64,000 bases of DNA from Dyadobacter sp. CY312 (GCF_021390535.1 NZ_JAJUXG010000011.1:186001-250000), one strand, 5' to 3'. Shown: positions 54,522 through 64,000, counted from the first letter of the stretch. Program-made: numbers and translations. Notes: generated from the sequence alone by a model not told the origin.

Positions 54522-56177
54522 TCAATAAGGCTTTCCCGTCCCTTCCAACAACCATGTTTTTGACCATGCGCTGTTATTAGTAGGGTCGCTGCTCGCATGG
54601 GGCGTACGCACAAGGTTTGCTATCGCTGCTGTTGCATTATCGGTGTTGGTGTTTAAATCATCATCAAGGCTATAGTAAAAACGTAGTGGCAAAACTGACC
54701 TTGCGGCCGAAGGGCCGGCTTTCAATGCGGGCAAGCCTGTTCTGCGCCAGTCGAACCAGGATTCGGCTGCAGCGCTCCAACTGGCTATCCATTTTTGTTG
54801 CATGATGCTTTGAAGACCATTGTAAGGCGCACCAGCAATGTAGGCGGCAAAACCTGCACCAACGCCCCATGCGTTAAACGACTCCTGAATTCCTTTTGCA
54901 TAATACGTTTCTGCTCCCGTAATCCATGTGTAGGATGCTGCTTCGGCCAAAATGAAATTCACTTCGGCCGCTGATATGAGTCGCATCTCCAACAAATCGC
55001 CTGTTGCATTTTTGTACATGCTGTTTATTTGCGATATGTGCGCGTTGTAGCGGCCTTGCCCGCTTACTCCACCTTCCATTTGAAGATTGTAAAACATTGC
55101 CCCTCCAATTGCCGGAGGAATACCAATGTAATCGGTGCTGTAATTCAGGGGAGTGTTATAGGTGGTTTCGTAATTTTTAGCTATATCAGCCGAAATCTCC
55201 CATGTTTTACCGTCGGCGCTGGCCCTGCTGACGTTTGTACCTGGTACAAGCACGAGCGGCTGCGGAACCTTATCGAACCAAACGGCAATGCGCGGATCCT
55301 TTAAACTTTTAAGCGCCTCTACCAATGTGGAAGCTGGTTTTCTGCGCATGTATTCGCCATCGGGTGCAGTGCTAAACACCATGTTTGTAGGCCATGCCGC
55401 ATTGGCTGTTCCCGGGTAACTAACATTGGCATCGTCTGCGGCTGAGGTAATCAACGGATACTTCGCCGGATCAGAAGCAATTTTAACAATACCTTCTTTC
55501 GCATAAGCTTGTTCTTTGGCCTGCAGCCGCATATAATAACGCAGTGCCAGGGAATTGGCAAACTTTCTCCATTTGGCTACATTTCCTGCAAAAAGTACAT
55601 CTTGAGTTGCGTTGATAGGCCGACCACCTTCTTGTGCCAAAAGCGTGTTGGCAGTTTCAAGCTCGGCAAGAATGCCGTGATAAATATCCTGTTGCTTATC
55701 AAAAACGGGTTTGAAATACTTTGAACCTTCTTCCGCACGCAACGCCTCTGTATAAGGAGCATCGCCCCAAAGGTCGGCAATCAGGCCAAATGTGTAGGCT
55801 TTCATAATCAGCGCTACGCCTTCATGATACTTATATCCGTCTTTCACAGCTTTTTTGTGCAACTCATCGGCATTGCGCAAAATCCCGTAATAGTCTTTCC
55901 AACTTTGGCCGGGCGAAGCCCAGTCGTAAGCATTGAAACCACCTTGCCAACCTGTTTGCTGCATGTGCTGCATTACTCCGGAAAGGTTTCCAAAACCCAG
56001 ATCAACTACCTGACCACCTAAACTTGTAATTACGGTTGGTAATAACAAGTTTAGGTCGGTTGTTTCCGGGGAGGGCGAATTGGGGTTAACATTTAAATCG
56101 TCTAAGTCTTTACATGCACCAAGCATGAAAAGTAAACTCAGCGATAGGGTTATGACTTTATAACTAAACTTTTTCAT
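54522..56177 (-). CDS. SusD/RagB-family lipoprotein of the second locus
   Basis: A 551-residue surface lipoprotein (lipobox MLGAC, Cys22) of the SusD-like_2 branch: start LDDLNVNPNSPSPETTD, segments SGVMQHMQQTGWQGGFNAYDW and HEGVALIMKAYTFGLIADLWGDAPYTEALR, and the C-terminus near KTWLLEGTGKPY. The last region also appears in the SusD protein at 61132-62847, so the two are close paralogues. It lies 17 bases downstream of its SusC. Confidence 0.92.
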   Translation of the reverse strand: MKKFSYKVITLSLSLLFMLGACKDLDDLNVNPNSPSPETTDLNLLLPTVITSLGGQVVDLGFGNLSGVMQHMQQTGWQGGFNAYDWASPGQSWKDYYGILRNADELHKKAVKDGYKYHEGVALIMKAYTFGLIADLWGDAPYTEALRAEEGSKYFKPVFDKQQDIYHGILAELETANTLLAQEGGRPINATQDVLFAGNVAKWRKFANSLALRYYMRLQAKEQAYAKEGIVKIASDPAKYPLITSAADDANVSYPGTANAAWPTNMVFSTAPDGEYMRRKPASTLVEALKSLKDPRIAVWFDKVPQPLVLVPGTNVSRASADGKTWEISADIAKNYETTYNTPLNYSTDYIGIPPAIGGAMFYNLQMEGGVSGQGRYNAHISQINSMYKNATGDLLEMRLISAAEVNFILAEAASYTWITGAETYYAKGIQESFNAWGVGAGFAAYIAGAPYNGLQSIMQQKWIASWSAAAESWFDWRRTGLPALKAGPSAARSVLPLRFYYSLDDDLNTNTDNATAAIANLVRTPHASSDPTNNSAWSKTWLLEGTGKPY

Positions 56178-56194
56178 ACACTTTATCTTTCTGA

Positions 56195-59100
56195 TTAGAA
56201 TGTAAAACCAACTTTGAAACCAACGGGAACAATCCAGGGGCTAACGTTATAGCGTTCAACTCCTTGAAACAATCCGCCACCTGAAGGTTGAAAGGCACGT
56301 TCAGGGTCTACACCAAATCCTTTCTTTGTCCATAGCATAATGTTGCGGCTGTAAATTCCAATGTAGGCATTGTCCATTTTCGCTTTCTTTACCCATGCTC
56401 TCGGGAGGTCATAACTCAACGAAATTTCCCGAAGTTTGAGGTAATCGGCATCAAACACTGCGTAAGAACCAACCGACCAAAGGTTACTTGCTCCCCATGG
56501 TTCAAATATGGTTCCGGGGTTTCCAAGATTTTCCTGATAAAGGGTAAAACGTCCGTCGCTGCCCATTTCACCAAACACACCAGGATAGAAAACACCGTCC
56601 ATATTGCCGGGGAATGGCATATTAGAACTTTCCGGAAAGCCTCCTGTCTCTGGTGTAGGACCACCGATTGGATAAACACGTTCGGGTGTAATCAACGTAC
56701 TGGCATTTTGAACTACCCAATCGCGGAGTGCGTCGCTGGGGCCACCTGCTACACCCGGAGTGACGGTTTTGTCTGCCCAGTATTGGGTAAGCTGATCATC
56801 GTTCATATAACGGAAAGTTTGCGATACAAACTGCCCGCCATGACGCCAGTCGAAGGTCATGCCAAGTGTAAAGTTTTTCCAAGTCAGTGAGCTTTGTAAA
56901 CCCATGATAAACTTAGGGTTGTAATTACCGGTTTTGGAATAAATGTTTGAATTGGTCAATTCCGGGTCATCATTAAAGTTTCCGGTCTTCGGATTTCCGG
57001 GAATAATCGGGTAACCATAGTAGGGCGATTCTTTATCAGTAACGCGCAGTGTTTTGCGTGTATATAAATTCCCTAATAACCCATCGGCTATAGAGCCATC
57101 GGGCAAGGTTGCTCCTTTTACATACCCCCTGTTCGCCACACCTGCCTGGTTCCAGGGTTCGACATAGGGGATACCGTCAGCAAGCTCCAATATCCTGGTT
57201 TCGTTTTTGGTAAAGTTCAGGTTCAAATCCCAATTCCAGTCAGCGGTTTTTACCGGTGTGCCACCAATCATAAGTTCAACCCCTCTGCTTTGCAGCAACC
57301 CTGCATTGATGTTAATGGTTGTGGCCCCTGTCGATGGTGCAAGCGGGACGGGGAAAATCTGCAGACGGTCGTTCATAATGTAATAGGTTCCGTCAAAACG
57401 AACGCGGCCTCCAAACATCTTAGCTTCCACACCGTATTCCTGCGAAGTAATTTGCTCAGGTTTCAAATTAGGGTTTAGTAAGCCCGATTGCTTATTCAAC
57501 ATAATTGCCTCGCCCCAATTGCCTCCGTTGGCATAAACTTGCAGCAATCTATAAGGGTCGGTATCATAACCTGTGCGTGCCACGCCTCCCCTTACTTTCA
57601 GCATGTCAACATGGTTCATTGGTACAAATTCATTAATCAACACGCTTAACGAAGCAGATGGATAGAAGAATGAGCGGTTGGCCGCAGGCAATGTACTACT
57701 CCAGTCGTTGCGGGCAGTTAAATCGAGATAAATAGCTTCCTTCCATCCTATGTTAGCAGTTCCGTAAACGCTGTTCACTTGCTTTTCATAACGGGCCGAA
57801 CTATAGTTCAATGCAGTATTGGAAATGTTACCTAACGTGTATAGGTTGGGAATAATCAAACCTGCACCTGTTTTTGACGAGTTGCTGACGTTGGACGATT
57901 TGCTGTAACGCACATTGCCACCTGCCGCAACATTCACAGCGAAATCACCAAAGTTGTCTTTGTACGAAAGCAAGGCATCGGTGTTGCGTTCAAAATTGTT
58001 GCTGTTGCTGATACCGTAAGCCCCGTTCTTCGCCTCTTGTGAATAACCTTGCCCGATTTTTGATTCACGAACTTCGTCCAGTTTAGCAATGGTCATCCGC
58101 GCCATAAGCGAAAGTTTCGAGCTAAAGTTGTACGTGGTCATTAAGTTACCGAAAATCTGATTACGGTTAAAACTGTTGTTGACATCATTGGCCAACATCC
58201 ACGGATTGTTACTATCGCCCGGCAACAGGTTTTTAATGGTATTGCCCTGACCGATGTTGTAATCTTTTAAATCCATGATGTCGACATAAACGGGAGTGAC
58301 GTAAGCCCATTGCAAGGGGTTTGTGCCGCGGTCGCCAGAAGCCCTGTTTTTAGCAAAGCTGTTTACATAGTTGATGTCGGTGCTAAGGGTAAGTTTTTCG
58401 GTGAGCTTTGATGAAAGCGACAACGATAAATTATTCCGGTTAAGGTCGGTGTTCGGAATCAGCCCTTTGTTTTTCATGCTGGTTACACCAATGCGCGTGT
58501 TCACCATCTTTCCACCGTTGGTTACCTGTACCGAGTTGGTAGTGGTGAAGCCGTAATCCCTAAGGAAATTTTGCACATTGTTGGGATACGACTTCAATTC
58601 CATCGGAATGGGTTTTCCGTTGGCATCCAAAGGTGAGTTCCATTGCACAGCATAATAACCTTTATCCAATTCAGCACCCAAACCGATTGGTGATATCAAT
58701 GGGGCCATTATTTGGCTGCCACCGTTTTGCTCAGGAGTGGAGACTATGTAGCCACCGTATCGTTTTTGCACTCCCAAATAGCGTTGCGGTACATCGAAAG
58801 TATTATTGGTTGACACACTCACTTTCATTGCCTGTCCATCTTTTGCTTTTTTGGTGGTGATGAGCATAACGCCATTTGAGGCACGCGAACCGTAAAGTGC
58901 AGTGGCACTTGCACCTTTTAACACCGATACGCTTTCAATACTTTCAGGGTCAATATCTGAAATGGCATTCCCATAATCCACCGTGCTGTTGCCGCTGCCA
59001 AAACCACCTACGTTGTTAGCACTGTTAAACATGGGCACACCATCAACCACATATAAAGGCTGGTTATCGTTGCTCAATGATTTTGCACCGCGGATAACCA

Positions 59101-59602
59101 CATTAACGGTGGAGCCTGTACCACCGGTTTCGTTGATGGTTACACCGGCCACTTTACCTTGCATAGCAGTTAAAAAGTTTTCACGTGCCACTTTGGTAAA
59201 TTCAGGACCGGCCACCTTACCGATAGCATAACCCAGCGATTTTTCGTCGCGATGAATACCCAGGGCGGTTACCACTACTTCCCTTAGTTCATTCACATCG
59301 GCTTCTAATTTTACATCGATGATGCTTCGAGCACCTACGGTGACTTCTTGAGTTTTATAACCAATGAATGAAAAGACAAGTACATCGTTGGCAACAACGG
59401 AAAGTGTATATTTTCCATCAGCATCGGCGCTTGTTCCGGTGGTGGTTCCTTTTTTAAGGATACTTGCACCAGGAACAGCCGCATTGTTTGAATCAGTTAC
59501 TTTTCCTGATACGGTTCGTTGTTGCGCTTGCACGTTTACGAACAATGTTAGGAAAAGAATAACCAAAACCGGCTTCATCAAGTTTTGACAGAATTGTTTC
59601 AT
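56195..59602 (-). CDS. SusC/RagA-family TonB-linked protein of the second locus
   Basis: A 1135-residue transporter with signal peptide (cut after VQAQ), carboxypeptidase-regulatory-like domain (VSGKVTDSNNAAVPGASI), SusC signature LREVVVTALGIHRDEKSLGYA (near residue 107), plug with VNVVIRGAKSLSNDNQPLYVV, and a barrel ending PVGFKVGFTF. It lies 23 bases after the PKD lipoprotein gene, so the operon order is PKD, SusC, SusD, ceramidase, PqaA-like, phosphatase. Confidence 0.95.
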   Translation of the reverse strand: MKQFCQNLMKPVLVILFLTLFVNVQAQQRTVSGKVTDSNNAAVPGASILKKGTTTGTSADADGKYTLSVVANDVLVFSFIGYKTQEVTVGARSIIDVKLEADVNELREVVVTALGIHRDEKSLGYAIGKVAGPEFTKVARENFLTAMQGKVAGVTINETGGTGSTVNVVIRGAKSLSNDNQPLYVVDGVPMFNSANNVGGFGSGNSTVDYGNAISDIDPESIESVSVLKGASATALYGSRASNGVMLITTKKAKDGQAMKVSVSTNNTFDVPQRYLGVQKRYGGYIVSTPEQNGGSQIMAPLISPIGLGAELDKGYYAVQWNSPLDANGKPIPMELKSYPNNVQNFLRDYGFTTTNSVQVTNGGKMVNTRIGVTSMKNKGLIPNTDLNRNNLSLSLSSKLTEKLTLSTDINYVNSFAKNRASGDRGTNPLQWAYVTPVYVDIMDLKDYNIGQGNTIKNLLPGDSNNPWMLANDVNNSFNRNQIFGNLMTTYNFSSKLSLMARMTIAKLDEVRESKIGQGYSQEAKNGAYGISNSNNFERNTDALLSYKDNFGDFAVNVAAGGNVRYSKSSNVSNSSKTGAGLIIPNLYTLGNISNTALNYSSARYEKQVNSVYGTANIGWKEAIYLDLTARNDWSSTLPAANRSFFYPSASLSVLINEFVPMNHVDMLKVRGGVARTGYDTDPYRLLQVYANGGNWGEAIMLNKQSGLLNPNLKPEQITSQEYGVEAKMFGGRVRFDGTYYIMNDRLQIFPVPLAPSTGATTININAGLLQSRGVELMIGGTPVKTADWNWDLNLNFTKNETRILELADGIPYVEPWNQAGVANRGYVKGATLPDGSIADGLLGNLYTRKTLRVTDKESPYYGYPIIPGNPKTGNFNDDPELTNSNIYSKTGNYNPKFIMGLQSSLTWKNFTLGMTFDWRHGGQFVSQTFRYMNDDQLTQYWADKTVTPGVAGGPSDALRDWVVQNASTLITPERVYPIGGPTPETGGFPESSNMPFPGNMDGVFYPGVFGEMGSDGRFTLYQENLGNPGTIFEPWGASNLWSVGSYAVFDADYLKLREISLSYDLPRAWVKKAKMDNAYIGIYSRNIMLWTKKGFGVDPERAFQPSGGGLFQGVERYNVSPWIVPVGFKVGFTF

Positions 59603-59625
59603 AATAAAAATGTATAGAGTTGGCG

Positions 59626-60582
59626 TTATTCTGTTACAGCTTCAAAAGAAAGGATAAGTGCATGCGTATTAACACCCACAGCTTTGTCGCTTGCAGCCAT
59701 GAACATAATGAGCTGCATACGTGTATTGGAAATAGACCTCATTACCACTTTGCGTTGAAAATCGCGGAAGCCGATAAACTCTGTTCCTGAGAAATCAAGT
59801 GTTTTGGCACCTTTAAACGTAAGACCGGCGCTACTGTAAGCCGAACTAACTTTGAAATCTTCGCTTTCCACGAAAGTGAATTTGGCATCAGCCTGGGGTG
59901 TGTACTTGGCAATGCAAAGGCCATAGGTTGCGTTACCAACTAAAACACTGGCGGGATAGCCACCTGTGGCAATTTGATAAACAAGGCCACCAAATGCACC
60001 ACCATCGGCTTTCACATCATGCACATATTTCCCGTCATAGAAAAAGGTATAAGTGTCATCATAGATAGCACCCATATTGAATGTGCTCGTGGCAAAAATT
60101 CCGTCAGGAATAGGATTGTATGGAGTAGCACTTGTAAAAGTGGCATCCGCGTTAGCGAGGTAGTCGCCTGCGGCAGTATGGGATTTTGTCAATTTCCATT
60201 TTTTACCTGCATATCCATCTGTGGTGTGGTCTCCGACAAGGTAATCGTAAGGTCTTAAATCCACAGCAAGACTGACACTTTTGGTAATGGTTTCTCCTTT
60301 ACCGTCCTTGGCAGTGAGCTTGGCCACATAGTAACCTCCCGCTGCATATACGTGAACAGGATTTTGCTCGTTGCTGGTTTTGCCATCGCCAAAATCCCAC
60401 GACCAACTTACTGCACTGTGAGTAAGTCCTTGAAAAGCCACCTGGCTTCCCTGAATAGTGTTGTATATCTCCGCATGGAACGGAAATACTGGGCTATCAT
60501 TATCATCATCGCACGACGACACAAAGGTGAACATCGCTGCTATGAGAATGATCGACATTAATTTAGGCACAAGTTTTTGCAT
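59626..60582 (-). CDS. PKD-domain lipoprotein, first gene of the second Sus operon
   Basis: A 318-residue lipoprotein (lipobox VSSC, Cys24; a second methionine at residue 9 is an alternative start). One PKD domain lies at about residues 50-110, with the WDFGDGKTS turn and PVHVYAAGGYYVAKL. The C-terminal 200 residues are beta-rich without a recognised family (YDYLVGDHTTDGYAGKKWKL at its start). PKD domains carry surface binding modules. Position just before SusC suggests a ligand-binding accessory of this locus. Confidence 0.75.
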   Translation of the reverse strand: MQKLVPKLMSIILIAAMFTFVSSCDDDNDSPVFPFHAEIYNTIQGSQVAFQGLTHSAVSWSWDFGDGKTSNEQNPVHVYAAGGYYVAKLTAKDGKGETITKSVSLAVDLRPYDYLVGDHTTDGYAGKKWKLTKSHTAAGDYLANADATFTSATPYNPIPDGIFATSTFNMGAIYDDTYTFFYDGKYVHDVKADGGAFGGLVYQIATGGYPASVLVGNATYGLCIAKYTPQADAKFTFVESEDFKVSSAYSSAGLTFKGAKTLDFSGTEFIGFRDFQRKVVMRSISNTRMQLIMFMAASDKAVGVNTHALILSFEAVTE

Positions 60583-60953
60583 AGTATTGATAGATAGGCT
60601 GATTGATTGAGTTTAAATTTAATCTGATGGTGGTTTGATTAAGATTGATAATTTTTCACCATACTTTTTAAAGCTTAACCACAGGAGGATCAAAAGCCCT
60701 TGCTCTGAATTGTCTCCCGAAATCTTGATAGAGTAGTGCCCGGCTGAGGCGGTAGTGCTACCCTTCTGTGTTTCTTTGTACCACATTTACTCCCGGAATT
60801 CCTGGTCCGTCTCATTTGTAGCGGGTGATCTCATAAAGTGAAGTTTAAGGTGAGTATTTTAATAGGGTTTTATGATGCACTGACATAATTCACAGTATTC
60901 TTACTCCGGAAACAGGCATTCGGGTCTCCTTTTTATATTATCCTTATGTTATG

Positions 60954-60976
60954 TATGCATACTATTTCAATGCATA
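60954..60976. promoter_or_regulatory. Inverted repeat upstream of the PKD-SusC operon
   Basis: TATGCAT, 9 bases, ATGCATA: perfect 7-bp arms with no T tail, about 370 bases before the PKD gene. A possible operator for the operon, distance is long. Confidence 0.35.
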
Positions 60977-61067
60977 AAAATTCACATTCGGGAACTTACA
61001 GCCCCTACACACCGATCACTTTTCTTATTACTATCGATTCGCGATAAAGTACTATCCGTATATCAAC

Positions 61068-61109
61068 AAAAAAACTGGTACGCCGAAAATAAATTCAACG
61101 TACCAGTTT
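61068..61109 (-). terminator. Terminator after the third SusD gene
   Basis: A perfect 11-bp stem AAACTGGTACG/CGTACCAGTTT (61072-61082, 61099-61109) followed on the minus strand by seven T (A at 61068-61074). It separates the two Sus loci. Confidence 0.9.
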
Positions 61110-61131
61110 ATCATTCAACTATTTAATTCTG

Positions 61132-62847
61132 TTACCAGGGCTTTCCTGTTCCCTGAACGATCCAGGGTTTAGACCATGGGCTGTTTTTCCCTCTCAAACC
61201 AGAATGTGGCGTTACTTCCAGCTTGTTCACCGCAGCGTCTGCATTGGTACTGTTAAAATTAAGTGTATTGTCTCCGTAATTGAAACGCAACGGAAGTACA
61301 TTTTCAGGAGAAGCATTTCCTGGTTTAAGCGCCGGAAGACCAGTTCTTCTAAAGTCAAACCAGGCTTCTGTTGCTCCTGTCCAGCTTGCAATCCACTTCT
61401 GGTCGATGATCTGAGCCAAAGTATTATTGAACGCAACATTTTTCTCTGCTATGTAGGCTCCGTATTTGTCATCCACCCCCCAGGTTGTAAGGGAGTTTTT
61501 AACACCGGCTTCGTAATGCTCTTTTGCCGAACCTGCTGACCACCCCTTTTGCGCAGCTTCCGCCAGAATGAACGATGTTTCAGAAGCAGACATCAAACGC
61601 GCCTTCAACAAACCACCACTGCTTCCGCGGTATACATCCGCCAGTTGTGATACGTGTTGATTTTGCACCACCTGCCCTGTTGTAGGGTTGCGGTTGTAAA
61701 AGTCCGGTTGTCTCATACCTGCCGGAATGCCTACGTAGATGCCTGTATTGATTGCATCCGTACCAGTTCCTGTGTACAATTTAGGATTATAATGACGGGT
61801 AAATTTCGCACCCGCTTTTATTTCTGTCTGAAACTGTACATCCGTAAGACTTTTTACTCCTGTTTGAATTACACCATTTTTGCGGATGAATTCATCAAGT
61901 GGCGTAGTAAGTGTTTCGTCGGCCACCCACTGGCAATGAACCGGAGCAATCCATACGGTAAGGCGGGGATCCTTGTTTTCCAGCAATTTGCTCACCAAAG
62001 TCTGAGCAGGTTTTTTTCTCCTGAAACCGGACTGTTCCGCATCCCAAGCTACTGCACCTGGCCAGGAATAATCACTGGTTGTTCCCAGATAATTCATTAC
62101 CGCATCCTCAGCAGGCGTTTTGATATATACTCCTGAACTGTAAATACTTTCGATACCTGCTTTCGCCAAATCGGGTAGTTTTGCAGATACGCGCATGTAA
62201 TATCTTAACAACAAACTGTTGGCAAACTTCTGCCATTTTGAAGCATCCCCTGCATAGTACACATCGTAGTTGGGCAAATACGCCGAGTTATCTTTGGTTG
62301 CAAACAACGCAGATGCCTGTTTCAAATCCTCTATAATTCCTTTGTAAATAACTTCCTGGCTATCAAAAACAGGTGTGATCGTACCATCCGATTTTGCACC
62401 TGAAAGAGCTGCCGTATAAGGGGCGTCTCCCCACAAATCCGTAATGGTTCCAAAAATAAAGGACTTCATGGTGAGGCCCACACCCATATGAAATTTGGAA
62501 TCAATCGTTGTGGCACGATCCAGCATCAGTTGGTTGTTCCTGAGCATGTTGTACCATTGCGTCCATTCCTGATTTCCCTGCGTTCCCCAGTCGTATGAAT
62601 TCACACCACTGTACCAGCCATCGTGCTGGATATGCTGTGCAACACCACCTACATCTTCATATCCCAGTCTGAGATATGACATGGCTGCATTAGTCATCAC
62701 AGGTGGCATCAGCAAGTTCGGATTGGCTTTCGACAAATCTACCCCGTTGGGGTTTACGTTCACATCATCGAGCCTGTCATTACATGACCACATCATCGTA
62801 AGACCAAGCACCAATGTATATTTGGGTATCAATTTTAGAATATTCAT
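61132..62847 (-). CDS. SusD/RagB-family lipoprotein of the third locus
   Basis: A 571-residue surface lipoprotein (lipobox MWSC, Cys22), again of the SusD-like_2 branch: RLDDVNVNPNGVDLSKANPN, GGVAQHIQHDGWYSGVNSYDW, MGVGLTMKSFIFGTITDLWGD and the end SKPWIVQGTGKPW. Close in pattern to the SusD at 54522-56177. It lies 19 bases after its SusC and is the last gene of its operon. Confidence 0.92.
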   Translation of the reverse strand: MNILKLIPKYTLVLGLTMMWSCNDRLDDVNVNPNGVDLSKANPNLLMPPVMTNAAMSYLRLGYEDVGGVAQHIQHDGWYSGVNSYDWGTQGNQEWTQWYNMLRNNQLMLDRATTIDSKFHMGVGLTMKSFIFGTITDLWGDAPYTAALSGAKSDGTITPVFDSQEVIYKGIIEDLKQASALFATKDNSAYLPNYDVYYAGDASKWQKFANSLLLRYYMRVSAKLPDLAKAGIESIYSSGVYIKTPAEDAVMNYLGTTSDYSWPGAVAWDAEQSGFRRKKPAQTLVSKLLENKDPRLTVWIAPVHCQWVADETLTTPLDEFIRKNGVIQTGVKSLTDVQFQTEIKAGAKFTRHYNPKLYTGTGTDAINTGIYVGIPAGMRQPDFYNRNPTTGQVVQNQHVSQLADVYRGSSGGLLKARLMSASETSFILAEAAQKGWSAGSAKEHYEAGVKNSLTTWGVDDKYGAYIAEKNVAFNNTLAQIIDQKWIASWTGATEAWFDFRRTGLPALKPGNASPENVLPLRFNYGDNTLNFNSTNADAAVNKLEVTPHSGLRGKNSPWSKPWIVQGTGKPW

Positions 62848-62866
62848 CTCTTAGGAAGTTTTGCTA

Positions 62867-64000
62867 TTATAGATTGAAGCTTACTTTGAAACCTACCGGC
62901 ATCGTCCAAGGCAATACGTTTTGTAATTCTATGCCCTGTCTGAACTTACCACCATCGGCTTGAAACGCTCTTTCCGGATCAATTCCCACTTTTGCGGCTG
63001 TCCACAACATGATGTTACGACTGAACACAGACACTGTTGCATTGCGGAAAGGGCCGATATTAGGAATACTGTATCCCAGGGAAATCTCTCTCAGTTTGAT
63101 AAAGGACGCATCAAAGGTAATTTGTTTATTAAAGCCCCATGGATACGTGTCGGTAATAGGTGCGATCACAGTACCAGGCCCTCCCAGGTGTTCTGTATAG
63201 CTACCATCCGCATTCTGGATCACACCAGGAATAAATGCTCCGTCGTTGGCGCCGTCATAAGGAAAGCCGCCTGTTTCTTTGGTATGACCACCCACACGCG
63301 GGAAGTTTCCGTTCTGTGGAATGATGTACTTTGCAGGATCTGATTTCAATAGTGCCGCAAGTTCATCTGCCGAATACTGACCTCCCGGAATCAGGTTATC
63401 AATCTGACGCTGACTTCTCCAATCTGATTCAAGATAACGGTACGTATACGATTGAAACTGACCTCCTGCACGCCAATCGAAGCTTGCAGCAAGATTAAAT
63501 CGCTTGTAGGACAGGCTTAACTGCATACCCATCATAAAATCAGGATTAAAGTTACCTACCTTTTCCCGGGCTGTCCTGTCATTTGATTCGATCCATTGAC
63601 CATCACTTGAATTCAAAATCGGCCACTGGTAATAAGGAGACGTTTTGTCTTCAACTTTGGCGTAGCCACGGCTATATAGGTTTCCAATATCCTCTCCTAC
63701 CCATGTGAACGCTCCGCCGCCATTGTCATCCCACAATTGGTAATACTCCATTGTAGGTGTCAAAGCTTTGATTTTAGTACGGTTTCTGGTAAAATTCAAA
63801 TTCACGTCCAGATTCCAGCCATTCATATCGCGAATCGGACTACCGCCCAATGCCAGCTCAAAACCACGACTTGCCAGCAAACCTGCATTCACTTTCTGAC
63901 CTGTATACCCCGACTCCGCTGCCGTAGTGATATCCAGCAATTGGTTTTTATTTTCGGTGTAGTAATACGTTCCTTCAAATCTCAAACGGTTCTGAAACAG
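62867..64000 (-). CDS. SusC/RagA-family TonB-linked protein, C-terminal part (5' end beyond window)
   Basis: The reading frame continues past the window's right edge (the codon at 63985 is TTG in mid-gene), so this is the last 377 residues of a SusC-like barrel. Visible strands include LNFTRNRTKIKAL and NLAASFDWRAGGQFQSYTYR; the end is PVGFKVSFNL, nearly the same as the SusC at 56195-59602. Plug and signal peptide lie outside the window. Confidence 0.9.
   Translation of the reverse strand: MFQNRLRFEGTYYYTENKNQLLDITTAAESGYTGQKVNAGLLASRGFELALGGSPIRDMNGWNLDVNLNFTRNRTKIKALTPTMEYYQLWDDNGGGAFTWVGEDIGNLYSRGYAKVEDKTSPYYQWPILNSSDGQWIESNDRTAREKVGNFNPDFMMGMQLSLSYKRFNLAASFDWRAGGQFQSYTYRYLESDWRSQRQIDNLIPGGQYSADELAALLKSDPAKYIIPQNGNFPRVGGHTKETGGFPYDGANDGAFIPGVIQNADGSYTEHLGGPGTVIAPITDTYPWGFNKQITFDASFIKLREISLGYSIPNIGPFRNATVSVFSRNIMLWTAAKVGIDPERAFQADGGKFRQGIELQNVLPWTMPVGFKVSFNL

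Larger units (their letters stand above)
60583..61131. other. Long intergenic region between two Sus loci
   Basis: A 549-base spacer with no coding frame that looks real. It holds the terminator of the upstream SusD gene (61068-61109) and an inverted repeat (60954-60976). The part near 60700-60860 is less AT-rich than the rest. No exact TAnnTTTG box is seen on the minus strand. Confidence 0.5.

Noticed and set aside
60700-60860. Remnant of a degraded gene between Sus loci
   Set aside because: Less AT-rich than its surroundings but no frame longer than a few tens of codons and no recognisable peptide on either strand.

Overview
The window reads as a piece of chromosome from a Bacteroidota bacterium of the Cytophagales type; a Dyadobacter/Spirosomataceae-like organism is my best guess. 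The evidence is three SusC/SusD pairs, Bacteroidota promoter boxes (TTG/TTTG and TAnnTTTG) in place of sigma70 boxes, no obvious Shine-Dalgarno sites, CarboxypepD-reg/TonB receptors, an A2M-family giant protein and the lipidated TamA variant TamL. I found no tRNA, rRNA, CRISPR array, insertion sequence or prophage. The genus is inferred from gene content only.

Regions 0-27 kb are mostly core metabolism and envelope biogenesis. On the minus strand lie the N-terminal part of ftsK (cut by the window start), pyrD, and a two-gene nucleotidyltransferase module that looks like an accessory insertion. Next come a TonB-type beta-barrel receptor and a small secreted protein, then a tamB-tamL pair with overlapping genes. 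After these: mce and rsgA (minus), a ROK regulator, waaA (Kdo transferase, TTG start), an outer-membrane protein next to lipA, metK with a very strong bidirectional terminator, a membrane fatty acid desaturase, and an RND pump plus its adaptor.

Region 27-43 kb holds a 2025-residue alpha-2-macroglobulin-like protein divergent from the RND pair, three small secreted proteins, and a DUF1801 protein. It also holds a compact minus-strand operon: GbsR-type regulator, DCC thiol-oxidoreductase fused to membrane helices, TIGR01777 epimerase, four-helix membrane protein, and MBOAT/wax-synthase-like acyltransferase. A 10-bp-arm inverted repeat lies on the regulator's promoter, and a degenerate copy with the same 8-nt spacer lies in the next intergenic gap. 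I regard this as the best candidate for an undescribed system. A DUF1569 protein, a DegT-family aminotransferase and a polytopic membrane protein follow.

Region 43-64 kb is nutrient uptake on the minus strand: SusC-SusD-lipoprotein (48.7-43.2 kb), then a PKD lipoprotein-SusC-SusD-ceramidase-PqaA-like-metallophosphatase series (60.6-49.7 kb), then a further SusD and partial SusC (64-61.1 kb). No glycoside hydrolase is present. The second locus encodes hydrolases of amide and phosphate-ester type, so its substrate is more likely a lipid or phosphorylated compound than a polysaccharide.
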